Assembly: GCA_016197365.1 (NCBI GenBank)
Contig: JACPVS010000010.1
Location: forward strand, 1-64,000
Source of the DNA: Mycolicibacterium cosmeticum
GTDB taxonomy: Bacteria > Actinomycetota > Actinomycetes > Mycobacteriales > Mycobacteriaceae
Direction of reading: 5' to 3'
DNA: 64,000 nt
Below, in pieces: positions 8,829-19,611 of this stretch. Each line of letters begins with the position of its first letter. The stretch's first letter is position 1. Both the position numbers and the translations under genes were made by a program. The notes beneath the pieces were generated by a model, which was not told the origin of the DNA, did not search any database, and saw nothing but the letters and a program-made list of their open reading frames with translations.

Positions 8829-10775
8829 TCAGGCGTCCCGCGCGCGGCGCCGCTCCCGTACCCGCATCCACACCGTGAGTGCCAGCACGACAACCAGTGC
8901 GGCGCCGCCGATCCACCACCACGGCGCTATCGACGATGCCGTCGTCGGCTGCGCAGACTGCGCCATCAGGTCCGGCGCCGACACAGTGATCGGATCTCGG
9001 TCGGCCACCGAGATGAGCGCCACCCCGTTGACAATCGACCAGCGTCGTTCGTCGCTGCCCAACCATCGCAGCAGTTCGTCGAGTTGACCGGACGCGCCGT
9101 TCGAGGTGGCGACCAGCACCGACCGGTGACCATCAAAGGCCGTCTGCAACGACGCGAACTTCAAGGCGGGATCCAGCGTCAGGGTGGTTGGATCGCCGAA
9201 GTCGTCGAACGCGTTCAGGGTCATCGGCACCGCGTCGGGAGCCGATACCGGGAGCGGAATCTCGGGGTGATTCCAGCCGTCGGGTGAGATCAGCACGGCG
9301 GGGTTGGTGGACTTGATCGCTTCGTCCAGCGGGACCACCGAGGTGTCGATGGGCAGGGCACTGAGCCTCTGCAGTCCCGTCATGATCTGCACTGCCCGAA
9401 CGGTATCCGCGAAGACGTCGTTGTTGACACCGATCTGGACCTTGGGCATCAGCGCCTGCGGCAGCGACTGGAACCCCGGCGGGACAGGCGGATTGGCGGG
9501 TTCGCTCAGCACCGCACTCTCACCGTCGATGGTCAGGGTGATGGGCTGGAACTCGCCGCATCGACCGGTGTTTCCCGAGATGTTCACCTGCACGTTCAGC
9601 GTGGTGTAGCGCTGCAGCAGCCGATCCGGCACGTCGACCCAGCGGTCGACAATGCCCGATGCATCTGCCTGCCAATGGGCGATGGTCTCACCGGCGATGG
9701 AGACCACGATCTGTCCGCCGATGCTGTTCGGCAGTGGGGTGTAGGAGCCTTGGAGGTGAACGCGGAGGTTGTGCGCCGAGCGCCCCAGCCGAGTCTGATC
9801 CAGCCCGATACCCACCTGCGGATTCAGCGCGACCGCGTTGACACCCGGCTGGCCGAGCTTACGGATGGTCGTTTCGTTGCCGGACAGCTGTGGCGTCGAC
9901 TTCAGCGGGCCGGCAACGGCTTTCGAGGTGAGTGCATACTCGGCGAGCCTGCTGTTGATCAACCGCACCTGGTTGACCAGCTCGGCGGCCGGTCCCGTGA
10001 TGAGCAGGGCCGGCATCCCGCCCGCCCCGTACAGCGACACACCCGCGTCGGGCCCCTCCGAGATGACGATGTGCCGTTCCAGCGCGCCGCCCGTGCCCGG
10101 CGGCCGCACGTCCGGCGCCGGTAGTGCGGCCACCTCGACCGCGGGATACTGCTTGCCGTACCGGGCGACGACGGCTGTGGCGAGTTGAACCGCGGCGTCG
10201 GCCTCGGCAAGTGACGGGCTGGCGCCGATGTACACGACCAGTTTGCGCAACACCGGGGGCAGGAAGTCGGCCACCACCACGGGGGCGCGTTCCACGCCGG
10301 CGTAGGTCACTGTGACGTTGGTGAGCCGCAGCGGGTTGGTCGGGTCGAGGCAGTAACCGTCCAGCGGCAGCAGATAACTGCGCAGCAGTAGGGTGATCGA
10401 GTTGTCGACGACCTGCACCCCAGCGAGCGGGATGACGACCGGTCCACGCTGCGCGGGAATCTCGATCCGGGTGAGCACCCGGTTGTCCTGACTGACGGTG
10501 AGCTCGGCGCTGCGGACATACGTCGGCAGTTCGGCGGTGATGTTCAGGGTGGCGGGAGTCATCCCGGCCGGTACCGGCACCGTCAGAGCGGACGTGCCGA
10601 TCTGGCCGTAGAACAACAGGTCTGGCTCCAGGCCCAGATCCGTGAGCGCGAGCGTGGGCGAGTCCGCCAGCCAGGGCTGGTCGGGTGCTGCACGCACGAC
10701 GGCGGGAGCAGGCACCGTGAACACGGCCGCGAGAACGGCCAGCAATCCTAGGATCGAGCGCATTCGCTGCAACAT
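8829..10775 (-). CDS. BcsB-like extracytoplasmic polysaccharide synthase subunit
   Basis: About 648 residues: signal peptide (hydrophobic core LGLLAVLAAVF, probable cleavage near VRAAP), a long beta-rich outer region with two repeated carbohydrate-binding/flavodoxin-like halves typical of BcsB, and one C-terminal helix (about WWIGGAALVVVLALTVW) followed by an Arg-rich cytoplasmic tail. BcsB partners BcsA and guides nascent glucan across the periplasm; here the protein would cross the mycobacterial cell wall space. This is the first gene of the four-gene operon. The start is uncertain: ATG at 10775 or 10763, neither with a clear Shine-Dalgarno sequence. Confidence 0.75.
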   Translation of the reverse strand: MLQRMRSILGLLAVLAAVFTVPAPAVVRAAPDQPWLADSPTLALTDLGLEPDLLFYGQIGTSALTVPVPAGMTPATLNITAELPTYVRSAELTVSQDNRVLTRIEIPAQRGPVVIPLAGVQVVDNSITLLLRSYLLPLDGYCLDPTNPLRLTNVTVTYAGVERAPVVVADFLPPVLRKLVVYIGASPSLAEADAAVQLATAVVARYGKQYPAVEVAALPAPDVRPPGTGGALERHIVISEGPDAGVSLYGAGGMPALLITGPAAELVNQVRLINSRLAEYALTSKAVAGPLKSTPQLSGNETTIRKLGQPGVNAVALNPQVGIGLDQTRLGRSAHNLRVHLQGSYTPLPNSIGGQIVVSIAGETIAHWQADASGIVDRWVDVPDRLLQRYTTLNVQVNISGNTGRCGEFQPITLTIDGESAVLSEPANPPVPPGFQSLPQALMPKVQIGVNNDVFADTVRAVQIMTGLQRLSALPIDTSVVPLDEAIKSTNPAVLISPDGWNHPEIPLPVSAPDAVPMTLNAFDDFGDPTTLTLDPALKFASLQTAFDGHRSVLVATSNGASGQLDELLRWLGSDERRWSIVNGVALISVADRDPITVSAPDLMAQSAQPTTASSIAPWWWIGGAALVVVLALTVWMRVRERRRARDA

Positions 10776-11189
10776 TGCACAAAACGATATGCGCTTGCGC
10801 GGCTGTTTGACCTGCAAGTCGTCGAATTGTCACCTGCAACTGATTGCGCCTTCAAATCTCTATCGACCGAAATACGGTTCTGGCAAACTACTGTCCGCCC
10901 ACTTGGCCGGCAGCGGTCGACGGCCTGCGAAGACGCCATTGCCACTGCACGTTGTCATTCGACCCCAGAGCCAGGCAACACAAGCTCAGGACTCTGTACC
11001 GATATGCAAAAACAGCAATGCCCGGTGGCACGGACCGACGGTAAGCGTCAGCCGATCAGCCACTGCGGCAACAGCATCCGCGTATCGGCCACAAACGGCC
11101 AGTCCGGCTCCGCCAACCGGGCCCACAGTTCGGCGTCGGTCCGCCACCGTCCTCACCCAACACGTGGAGACGACAACTCCACCAACGCA
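10776..11189. other. intergenic region without a supported gene
   Basis: Between the BcsB-like start and the S10 terminator I find no ORF with recognisable composition or homology; open frames here have no ribosome-binding site and improbable residue content. The side next to 10776 should hold the promoter of the polysaccharide operon, but I cannot point to a convincing -10 element. Confidence 0.5.
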
Positions 11190-11218
11190 AAAACCCCCGC
11201 CCGGTGGGCGGGGGTTTT
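11190..11218 (-). terminator. intrinsic terminator of the S10 operon
   Basis: A 13-bp perfect stem (AAAACCCCCGCCC with GGGCGGGGGTTTT) and a 3-base GGT loop lie just after rpsQ. Read on the minus strand the stem is followed by U-rich sequence. It is nearly symmetric and could also stop plus-strand transcripts. Confidence 0.9.
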
Positions 11219-11231
11219 CACGAATACGGTC

Positions 11232-11528
11232 TTACTTGGCTCGCTCGAGAACCTCGACCAGCCGCCACCGCTTGGTGGCCGACAACGGCCGGGTCTCCAT
11301 CAGCGAGACGCGGTCGCCGACACCGGCATCGCCGTTCTCGTCGTGCGCCTTGACCTTCGTGGTGGTCCGGATGATCTTGCCATAGAGCGGGTGGCTCTTG
11401 CGAGATTCCAGCTCGACCACGATGGTCTTCTGCATCTTGTCGCTGACCACGTAGCCGATGGCCGTCTTACGACGGCCACGCGGCGACTCGGTGGCCGGCG
11501 TGTGATTGGGGCCCTTAGTTTCTGCCAT
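11232..11528 (-). CDS. rpsQ: 30S ribosomal protein S17
   Basis: 98 residues with the S17 core ([49 protein letters not shown]). S17 is an OB-fold primary binder of the 16S rRNA 5' domain. Last gene of the S10 operon here; the start ATG shares one base with the rpmC stop (TAATG). The short Ala/Thr-rich N-terminal extension is usual in actinobacteria. Confidence 0.97.
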   Translation of the reverse strand: MAETKGPNHTPATESPRGRRKTAIGYVVSDKMQKTIVVELESRKSHPLYGKIIRTTTKVKAHDENGDAGVGDRVSLMETRPLSATKRWRLVEVLERAK

Positions 11529-11761
11529 TACGAATCCTCACCAACGGGTCCGGCGGCCAGACCCAGTTCACGTTCACGCAGCACGGTGTAGACCCGTGCG
11601 ATCTCCTGGCGCACCACGCGCAGCCGGCGGTTGTTGGCCAGCTGTCCGGTGGCCATCTGGAAGCGCAGGTTGAACAGCTCTTCCTTCGACTCACGCACCC
11701 GAGTGGTGAGCTCCTCATCGGTGAGCTCACGCAGTTCGCCGGGTGAAATTCCCACTGCCAT
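11528..11761 (-). CDS. rpmC: 50S ribosomal protein L29
   Basis: 77 residues of two long helices, with [10 protein letters not shown] and [16 protein letters not shown], the L29 signature. It sits at the peptide exit tunnel and helps form the docking site for trigger factor and SRP. The ATG at 11761 is fixed by its one-base overlap with the rplP stop (TGATG); the frame is open upstream but that part lies inside rplP. Confidence 0.96.
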   Translation of the reverse strand: MAVGISPGELRELTDEELTTRVRESKEELFNLRFQMATGQLANNRRLRVVRQEIARVYTVLRERELGLAAGPVGEDS

Positions 11762-12177
11762 CAGAACTGCTCCTCTCGTGTAATGATGCGTGCCTTGATC
11801 GGCAGCTTGTGGATCGCGCGGGTGAGCGCTTCCTTGGCGATCTTCTCGTCCGGGAAGCTGATCTCGAACAGCACGCGTCCGGGCTTGACGTTGGCGACCC
11901 ACCACTCCGGCGAACCCTTACCGGAACCCATGCGGGTCTCGGCGGGCTTCTTGGTCAGCGGGCGGTCCGGGAAGATGTTGATCCAGACCTTGCCGCCGCG
12001 CTTGATGTGCCGGTTGATGGCGATACGAGCGGACTCGATCTGCCGGTTGGTGATGTAGGCATGCTCCAGAGCCTGGATGCCGTAGTCACCGAAGCTGACC
12101 GCGGTGCCGCCGCTGGCGATGCCACGCTGCTCCGGGTGGTGCTGCTTGCGGTGCTTGACCCTGCGGGGAATCAACAT
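11761..12177 (-). CDS. rplP: 50S ribosomal protein L16
   Basis: 138 residues, full length for L16. Begins [15 protein letters not shown] and contains the conserved [12 protein letters not shown] and [12 protein letters not shown] segments. L16 organises the tRNA A-site region of the large subunit near the peptidyl transferase centre. It starts 2 bases after the rpsC stop. Confidence 0.98.
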   Translation of the reverse strand: MLIPRRVKHRKQHHPEQRGIASGGTAVSFGDYGIQALEHAYITNRQIESARIAINRHIKRGGKVWINIFPDRPLTKKPAETRMGSGKGSPEWWVANVKPGRVLFEISFPDEKIAKEALTRAIHKLPIKARIITREEQF

Positions 12178-12179
12178 GA

Positions 12180-13512
<1,333 letters not shown>

Positions 13513-13513
<1 letters not shown>

Positions 13514-13794
13514 TACCGGCGCTTCGCCTTCCGGTCATCCTTGATGTGACCCTTGAACGTACGGGTGGGCGCGAACTCGCCCAGCTTGTGCCCGACCATC
13601 GCCTCGGTGACGAACACCGGCACGTGCTTGCGACCGTCGTGGACGGCGAAGGTGTGACCGATGAAGTCCGGAATGATGGTGGACCGGCGCGACCAGGTCT
13701 TGATGACCTGCTTGGTGTTCTTCTCGTTCTGGACGTCGACCTTCTTGAGCAGATGGTCGTCGACGAACGGGCCCTTCTTGAGGCTGCGTGGCAT
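13513..13794 (-). CDS. rpsS: 30S ribosomal protein S19
   Basis: 93 residues, standard length. Begins [15 protein letters not shown] and has the conserved [17 protein letters not shown] and [14 protein letters not shown] motifs. It binds the 16S rRNA head with S13 and contacts the A-site finger. It lies 11 bases after rplB and overlaps rplV by one base. Confidence 0.98.
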
Positions 13795-13805
13795 CGCTTT
13801 ACTCC

Positions 13806-14645
13806 CTAGCGCTTATTCTTGCCGGTGCGCCGGCGACGGACGATGAGCTTGTCGCTCGCCTTGTTCGGCTTGCGGGTGCGGCCCTCGGGCTTGCCCCAGG
13901 GGCTAACCGGGTGACGACCACCGGAGGTCTTACCCTCACCACCACCGTGCGGGTGGTCGACCGGGTTCATCACGACACCACGGACGGTGGGGCGCTTGCC
14001 CTTCCACCGCATACGGCCGGCTTTACCCCAGTTGATGTTGGCCTGCTCCTTGTTGCCGACCTCGCCGACGGTGGCGCGGCAGCGCACATCGACGCGACGG
14101 ATCTCGCCGGAGGGCATACGCAGGGAGGCGTAAGTGCCTTCCTTACCCAGCAGCTGGATGCTGACGCCGGCCGAGCGGCCGAGCTTGGCACCGCCGCCGG
14201 GCCGCAGTTCCACAGCGTGGATGACGGTACCGGCCGGGATGTTGCGCAGCGGCAGGTTGTTACCCGGCTTGATGTCGGCGTTGGGGCCCTGCTCGATGAC
14301 ATCGCCCTGCTTCAGACCCTGCGGCGCGATGATGTAGCGCTTCTCGCCGTCCAGGAAATGCAGCAGCGCGATGTTCGCGGTGCGGTTGGGGTCGTACTCG
14401 ATGTGCGCGACCTTGGCGTTGACGCCGTCCTTGTCATTGCGACGGAAGTCGATGACGCGGTAGGCACGCTTGTGGCCACCACCCTTGTGCCGAGTGGTGA
14501 TGCGGCCGTGGGCGTTACGTCCACCAGTGCTGTGCAGCGGGCGGATGAGCGACTTCTCCGGAGTCGAACGAGTGATCTCGGCGAAATCGGAGACGCTCGA
14601 ACCGCGACGACCCGGGGTCGTCGGCTTGTACTTGCGAATTGCCAT
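13806..14645 (-). CDS. rplB: 50S ribosomal protein L2
   Basis: 279 residues, full length. Shows [19 protein letters not shown] near residues 43-61 and the C-terminal [18 protein letters not shown] containing the universally conserved His (HPHGG) close to the peptidyl transferase centre. One of the earliest assembled large-subunit proteins, binding domains II and IV of 23S rRNA. Confidence 0.98.
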
Positions 14646-14674
14646 TATCAGTTAATCCCTTAACTCCCGGCCGG

Positions 14675-14977
14675 TCAGGCCGGTGCTCCGAAGAGGTCGA
14701 TCGGCTTGCTGCCCTGCGCCAAGGTCACGATCGCGCGCTTGGTGCTCTTGCGCTGGCCGTAACCGGTGCGGGTGCGCTTGCGCTTGCCGTTGCGGTTGAG
14801 GGTGTTCACCGAATCGACCTTGACGGAGAAGATCTTCTCGATGGCGATCTTGATCTGCGTCTTGTTCGAATCCGGGTGCACCACAAACGTGTACACGTTG
14901 CCCTCGATCAGTCCGTAGGACTTCTCCGAGATGACCGGGGCCAGAATGATGTCGCGGGGGTCGGTAATCGTTGCCAT
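14675..14977 (-). CDS. rplW: 50S ribosomal protein L23
   Basis: 100 residues, typical length, with [17 protein letters not shown] and the rRNA-binding [21 protein letters not shown] segment. L23 is the main docking site for trigger factor and SRP at the tunnel exit. The ATG overlaps the rplD stop by one base; a 29-base gap separates it from rplB. Confidence 0.97.
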   Translation of the reverse strand: MATITDPRDIILAPVISEKSYGLIEGNVYTFVVHPDSNKTQIKIAIEKIFSVKVDSVNTLNRNGKRKRTRTGYGQRKSTKRAIVTLAQGSKPIDLFGAPA

Positions 14978-15636
14978 CAGACCGACGCTCCTTCTTTGTG
15001 GTCCTTGGTGTTCGCATCGATGTACGCGTTGAGCGCTTCGACGCTGAACACGATGTCATCTGCACGCAGCACGTCATAGGTGTTGAGCTGGTCGGCCGAG
15101 AGCACGTGCACACCGGGAAGGTTGCGTACGCTCTTGGCGCCGACTTCGTCGGCACGACCGATGACCACCAGCACGCGCTTGCGGTCGGTCAGCGTGCCCA
15201 GGAAACCCTTGGCGCTCTTGGTCGACGGGTTCTGGCCGGCCACCAGTTCGGTGACGGCGTGGATCCGCTCGTTGCGCGCCCGGTCCGAGAGCGCCCCGCG
15301 CAGTGCGGCGGCGATCATCTTCTTGGGGGTGCGCTGGCTGTAGTCACGCGGCTTGGGAGCGTGCACTGCGCCACCACCGGTGAACTGCGGTGCACGGGTC
15401 GAGCCCTGACGCGCCCGGCCGGTGCCCTTCTGGCGGTACGGCTTCTTGCCGCCACCGGAGACCTCGGCGCGAGTCTTGGCCGAGTGCGTGCCCTGGCGGG
15501 CTGCGGCGAGCTGCGCGTTGACCACCTGGTGCATCAGCGCGATGCTGGCTTCGGCGTCGAACAGCGCGGCGGGCAACTCGACGGAGCCGTCCAGCTTGCC
15601 GTCCGGGGTATGAACGTCAATCTTCAAAGAAGTCAT
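14977..15636 (-). CDS. rplD: 50S ribosomal protein L4
   Basis: 219 residues, with the tunnel-loop region [19 protein letters not shown] near residue 65 and [17 protein letters not shown]4 lines the exit tunnel; in E. coli it also represses its own operon by binding the S10 leader. Whether that happens here cannot be seen. Overlaps both neighbours by one base. Confidence 0.97.
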   Translation of the reverse strand: MTSLKIDVHTPDGKLDGSVELPAALFDAEASIALMHQVVNAQLAAARQGTHSAKTRAEVSGGGKKPYRQKGTGRARQGSTRAPQFTGGGAVHAPKPRDYSQRTPKKMIAAALRGALSDRARNERIHAVTELVAGQNPSTKSAKGFLGTLTDRKRVLVVIGRADEVGAKSVRNLPGVHVLSADQLNTYDVLRADDIVFSVEALNAYIDANTKDHKEGASV

Positions 15637-16289
15637 TACTTCTCACCTCGTTTGATCGCGGTGCGAACCACGACGAGTCCACCGTTGCGCCCGGGAACTG
15701 CGCCCTTGATCAACAGCACGCCGTTCTCGGCGTCGACCTTGTGCACCTTCAGGTTCTGGGTGGTGACGCGGTCACTACCCATACGGCCCGACATCCGGGT
15801 GCCCTTGAAGACACGACCCGGGGTGGCGCAGCCACCGATCGAACCGGGACGACGGTGCACAGCCTGCGCACCGTGCGAAGCGCCCTGGCCCTTGAAGCCG
15901 TGACGCTTCATGGTGCCGGCGAAGCCCTTGCCCTTGCTGGTGCCGGTCACGTCGACGTACGCGCCGTCGGCGAAGATCTCGGCAGTCAGCTCCTGGCCGA
16001 CCTCGTACTCGGCGGCCGCGGCCTCGTTCTCCAGGCGCAGCTCTGCCAGGTGCCGGCGCGGGTTGATCCCGGCGGCGGCGAACTGACCGGTGACCGGCTT
16101 GGTGACCTTGCGCGGGCTGATCTCGCCGTAGGCGAGCTGCACGGCGCTGTAGCCATCGAGCTCGGTGGTGCGGATGCGGGTCACCACGTTGGGGCCGGCC
16201 TTGACGACCGTCACCGGGACGACTTTGTTGTTCTCGTCGAACACCTGCGTCATGCCCAGCTTGGTGCCCAGAATGCCTTTTCTAGCCAT
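15636..16289 (-). CDS. rplC: 50S ribosomal protein L3
   Basis: 217 residues. Begins [19 protein letters not shown] and carries the loop [21 protein letters not shown] that reaches toward the peptidyl transferase centre; the Gln in GQGASHG is the site methylated by PrmB where that enzyme exists. Together with L24 it starts large-subunit assembly. 13 bases after rpsJ. Confidence 0.98.
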   Translation of the reverse strand: MARKGILGTKLGMTQVFDENNKVVPVTVVKAGPNVVTRIRTTELDGYSAVQLAYGEISPRKVTKPVTGQFAAAGINPRRHLAELRLENEAAAAEYEVGQELTAEIFADGAYVDVTGTSKGKGFAGTMKRHGFKGQGASHGAQAVHRRPGSIGGCATPGRVFKGTRMSGRMGSDRVTTQNLKVHKVDAENGVLLIKGAVPGRNGGLVVVRTAIKRGEK

Positions 16290-16302
16290 TTCTCTGAGTC
16301 TC

Positions 16303-16608
16303 CTACTGGATATTGACGTCGACGCTCGCCGGCAGATCGATGCGCATCAAGGCGTCAACGGTCTTCGGCGTCGGGTCGAGGATGTCGATAAGGCGCTTGT
16401 GGGTACGCATTTCGAAATGCTCCCGCGAGTCCTTGTACTTATGGGGAGACCGGATAACGCAATACACGTTCTTCTCGGTCGGCAGCGGCACCGGGCCGAC
16501 CACGCTGGCGCCCGTACGGGTGACAGTCTCGACGATCTTTCGCGCCGAGGCGTCGATCGCCTCATGGTCGTAGGCCTTGAGCCTGATGCGGATCTTCTGT
16601 CCCGCCAC
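16303..16608 (-). CDS. rpsJ: 30S ribosomal protein S10
   Basis: 101 residues, first gene of the S10 operon. Contains [20 protein letters not shown] and [18 protein letters not shown]. In addition to its place in the 30S head, S10 is NusE, a partner of NusB/NusG in antitermination and transcription-translation coupling. GTG start with TAGGAG 6-7 bases upstream. Confidence 0.98.
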
Positions 16609-17023
16609 GCTTCTCCTACCTCACTATTAACGGGCCCAGTGTTGGGCCATGTTCTGCTTGGTCTAGCGCGCACCGCACGAATGCGCTGCGCTGGCTATGC
16701 CGCCGCTGTTTACCTGTCTCTGGTACACCGACCCCCGCGCTCGGGTGTGTCGCCCTTGCGCACACTCGTCCGCGTTCGAAATATCGATCACGATCGAGGT
16801 GGGGACCGGACGCGTCCGTGAGGACGCTGGTCGCATGCCCGGCCAGGCGAACCCGGCTCAAGGCAACCCGAACAGTATGCCTCAGATCCGGGCGGCAGCC
16901 AAATTCCGGCTGATCGGCCCCGCGCCAGCTGCGATGAGGGTCGGGAGAGGCGCCGACACTGAAGCCAGGGACCCCCTCGTGAGACGAATTCGTCCCTGGC
17001 TCCAGCCTCGGCGTCGGGCCCTA
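16609..17023. other. S10 operon leader/promoter region and divergent spacer
   Basis: No supported gene lies between rpsJ and the DUF4442 gene. The side nearest rpsJ must carry the S10 promoter and leader on the minus strand, but I cannot place a -10 box with confidence. The other side holds an inverted repeat at 16964-17000 and the operator/promoter at 17024-17042. Confidence 0.5.
16964..17000. repeat. 9-bp inverted repeat enclosing an ACGAATTCGT palindrome
   Basis: GCCAGGGAC (16964-16972) pairs perfectly with GTCCCTGGC (16992-17000). The spacer together with the right arm contains ACGAATTCGT (16984-16993), itself a perfect palindrome. It sits 50 bp upstream of the DUF4442 start and may be a terminator for upstream plus-strand transcription or a protein-binding site. 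Confidence 0.5.
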
Positions 17024-17042
17024 CCTTACTCCGCAGTAAGGT
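17024..17042 (+). promoter_or_regulatory. palindromic operator overlapping a leaderless -10 (TAAGGT)
   Basis: CCTTACT-CCGC-AGTAAGG (17024-17041) is a perfect 7-bp inverted repeat of the TetR-operator type. Its right arm runs into TAAGGT (17037-17042), a TANNNT -10 box placed so that transcription would begin at or next to the ATG at 17051. A repressor bound here would block the -10 directly. Confidence 0.6.
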
Positions 17043-17050
17043 CTAGCTCC

Positions 17051-17524
17051 ATGCCCGCGCAGAACCCCACCTACCGCGCCTGGAAGGCACTCTCGGGACG
17101 CCCGGGCGGCACGCGAGTGTTCTCGGCCGCCGCCATGGTGCGGGTGCCATATTTCGCCTCGGTGTTACCGCACGTCCTGACGATGGAGCCGGGTCGCGCC
17201 GAGGTGGCGGTGCCCAAGTGGTTCTTCGTCTACAACCACCTGCACACCGTGCATGCCATCGCGTCCTGCAACGCCGCCGAGGTGGCGATGGGCATGGCCA
17301 TGGAAGCCACCGTGCCCACCACCCATCGCTGGATCCCCAAGGCGATGACGGTTCAGTACCTGGCCAAGGCGACGTCGTCCCTGCGGGCGGTCGCCGAGTT
17401 CGAGGTGCCGGACTTCGGCGCCATCACCGAGGGCGCCGAGATCACCGTGCCGGTGCGCATCACCGATCGGGACGGCACCGAGGTGGTGCACGCGGACATC
17501 ACGACGTGGGTGACGCGGGTCTAG
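17051..17524 (+). CDS. DUF4442 hotdog-fold protein, thioesterase-like
   Basis: 157 residues resembling the DUF4442 family of the hotdog superfamily, which includes acyl-CoA thioesterases (PaaI-like). Visible features are VYNHLHTVHAIASCNAAEVAM, where the NHLHTVHA segment sits on the central hotdog helix, and the strand-rich C-terminus. The ATG at 17051 is chosen because a -10 box 8 bases upstream predicts a leaderless message. The substrate is unknown. The stop lies directly against the stop of the convergent NTF2-like gene. Confidence 0.8.
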   Translation: MPAQNPTYRAWKALSGRPGGTRVFSAAAMVRVPYFASVLPHVLTMEPGRAEVAVPKWFFVYNHLHTVHAIASCNAAEVAMGMAMEATVPTTHRWIPKAMTVQYLAKATSSLRAVAEFEVPDFGAITEGAEITVPVRITDRDGTEVVHADITTWVTRV

Positions 17525-17863
17525 CTACTCCAGGTAGGTGCCGTGCCCTTCGCGCACCAGGTCACCGTCGAAGATGAGAACCTCGTTCACCAACTGTCCG
17601 CGGTGGTTGCGGTAGTTGATGACGACGGTGGACACACCCTGATAGACGCCGACGATCTCGAAGCACAGGTCGGGCAGCTGCGCCAGCGCGCGGATCCAGT
17701 ACTCGCGCAGCGCCTGCTTGCCGCGCACGACTCCCCCACTCCCCGGCACCACCCGCTCGGCCACCGGCGAGGTGAACACCACGTCCTCGTGGAAGTGCGC
17801 GAGCACCGCCTCGACATCGTGGTCGTTCCACGCATCCACCCAGCGTTGCGCGAAGTCGCTCAT
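17525..17863 (-). CDS. NTF2-like/SnoaL-fold protein
   Basis: 112 residues of the cone-shaped NTF2-like fold: WVDAWNDHDVEAVLAHFHEDVVF at the N-terminus is the classic SnoaL-type opening. Members are isomerases, dehydratases or binding proteins for small hydrophobic molecules; the reaction cannot be told from sequence. It begins 4 bases after the stop of the esterase gene, so the two are probably one transcript. Confidence 0.8.
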   Translation of the reverse strand: MSDFAQRWVDAWNDHDVEAVLAHFHEDVVFTSPVAERVVPGSGGVVRGKQALREYWIRALAQLPDLCFEIVGVYQGVSTVVINYRNHRGQLVNEVLIFDGDLVREGHGTYLE

Positions 17864-17867
17864 CCCG

Positions 17868-19493
17868 TCAGCCTTCCAGCCCGGCCCAGAACGGGCAGTG
17901 GTGCGACGCCGCGAAATCGGTGATCACCCTGCTGCCGTCGGGCCGAAGCTGCATCCACTGCTCGGGCACATCGTTCACGGGCGGCCAGACCGGCCCGCCC
18001 GGTGCCGCGGGTACACCGGTGGTGACGAATTGTGTCCAGTAGGACAGCATCTGGTCGGACAGCTGTTGCTGTGCGGCGTCGAGCCGGGGGGCTCCGCCGA
18101 TCTCGAACAGGTACCGAAGTTCCAGGGAGTGACTGGCGCCGACCGGGAACGGCAAGTGCCGCAACGGATCCGGTGTCGGTGGCATCGGATCGTCGAATTC
18201 GTAGCCGTACACCGGCGCAGATCTGGCCAGGTCGGTCGCCATCCGGTGTGCGACGCAGGCGAAGACACCGTCGGTGACCGTCGCGGCATACGCCAGCGAT
18301 GCGCTGCCGCCGAAGTGGGCCAGCGGATACTGCGCCCCGACGGCAGCCGCGTCGGGCCCGAAGGTGTCCGCGAGCAGACCCGGGTAGTCGGCCGGGGTGG
18401 CGTCATGGCGGGTGCGCAGGTACTGCAGCGCCACAAAGAGCGTGAACTCATCGGCCGTGGTGCCGACGAGCACCGGGACCTTGGCCGCCTTGCCGTCGCG
18501 CATCATGGTGACCGGATCCGCCGGCAGGAGCGGTGTTCCCGTCACCGGACCGGTCAGCCAGTCGCTGCCGATGCGGTAGAACCACGGCGGCTGGTCGAGC
18601 TTGGCGGCGGGCAACTCCCGCAGGCAACGCGCGGCGTCGGCCGGATCGGTGCAGCCCACCCGCGCGGCATAGCGCAGGCTTTCGCGGCGGGCGGTGGCCA
18701 GGTCAGCCTGCGCCTGGCACGGACCGCTCTGGATGATGGCGGCGCGGAACAGCCCCGTCGAGCCGGGTGCGACAAGGTGATCGCAGACCGACATCGCACC
18801 CGCGGATTCCCCGGCGATGGTGACCTTCGCGGGGTCGCCGCCGAAGGCGCCGATGTTGTCGTGCACCCAGCGCAACGCGGCCTGCTGGTCGGCGAGCCCG
18901 TAATTGCCGTCCCCGACATCCGGGTGGGCGAGGAATCCGGGCGCGCCGAGTCGGTAGTTGACGGTGACGACGATGACGCGGCCTTTGGTCGCCATCCAGC
19001 GCGAGCCGTAGAGCTCGCCGCTGCCATTGATGAACGCTCCGCCGTGAATCCAGAACATCACCGGTAGGCCAACGGCACCGGCCGGCACCCACACGTTGAG
19101 GGTGAGGCAGTCCTCGGAGGTCTTGCGACCCCAGCCGGGATCACGGGAGGTGTCCTGCACGCATCGTGGACGCGGGATGGCCGCGTCCCGGACGCCCACC
19201 CACGGCGCGACCGGAGCGGGCGGCTGCCAGCGCAGCGCTCCCAGTGGGGGTGCGGCATACGGAATGCCTTGGAACAGAACGTAGCCCGACGCCGCAGCGC
19301 CTTCGAGCAGGCCTTCGGCGACGTGCACCAGACCGCGGTCGAGCCCGGGGTCCGGTTTCGGCACCTGACTGGTTCCGGCCACCTGTCCGGCACCCCGCCC
19401 GCAGCCGCCGAGCACCAGCACACCGATCGCCAGGACGGCCAGCAAGCGAGCGACAGGGCCTGACGGACGGCGCCCGAACGAACCGGAGGGCAT
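17868..19493 (-). CDS. type B carboxylesterase lipoprotein
   Basis: 541 residues of the carboxylesterase type B (alpha/beta-hydrolase) family. A lipoprotein signal (VLAIGVLVLGGC, Cys about residue 31) implies an outer-surface location. The oxyanion loop MFWIHGGAF and nucleophile motif GESAGA are present, with a His in SHSLELRYLF as the likely third triad member. Cys residues around PRCVQDT and SEDCLTLNVW give the usual disulfide. The ATG at 19493 is preferred over 19583 because it starts at the signal peptide. Divergent from the P450 gene, with which it may share a lipid or xenobiotic pathway (inference). Confidence 0.85.
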   Translation of the reverse strand: MPSGSFGRRPSGPVARLLAVLAIGVLVLGGCGRGAGQVAGTSQVPKPDPGLDRGLVHVAEGLLEGAAASGYVLFQGIPYAAPPLGALRWQPPAPVAPWVGVRDAAIPRPRCVQDTSRDPGWGRKTSEDCLTLNVWVPAGAVGLPVMFWIHGGAFINGSGELYGSRWMATKGRVIVVTVNYRLGAPGFLAHPDVGDGNYGLADQQAALRWVHDNIGAFGGDPAKVTIAGESAGAMSVCDHLVAPGSTGLFRAAIIQSGPCQAQADLATARRESLRYAARVGCTDPADAARCLRELPAAKLDQPPWFYRIGSDWLTGPVTGTPLLPADPVTMMRDGKAAKVPVLVGTTADEFTLFVALQYLRTRHDATPADYPGLLADTFGPDAAAVGAQYPLAHFGGSASLAYAATVTDGVFACVAHRMATDLARSAPVYGYEFDDPMPPTPDPLRHLPFPVGASHSLELRYLFEIGGAPRLDAAQQQLSDQMLSYWTQFVTTGVPAAPGGPVWPPVNDVPEQWMQLRPDGSRVITDFAASHHCPFWAGLEG

Positions 19494-19611
19494 GATTCGC
19501 GAGCCTACGGCAGCCGATCGACGCAAAGCCGCCCGCGCGGGCGCGCACATCGCCGACACTGGGGTCGACCGGAAACCTGACACCCGTCAAGTCAACCGCA
19601 AGGAGCTGCCG

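Noticed and set aside
10827..11591. 254-codon plus-strand open frame between the BcsB-like gene and rpsQ
   Set aside because: No ribosome-binding site and no recognisable domain; its second half runs antisense to rpsQ and rpmC through the terminator.
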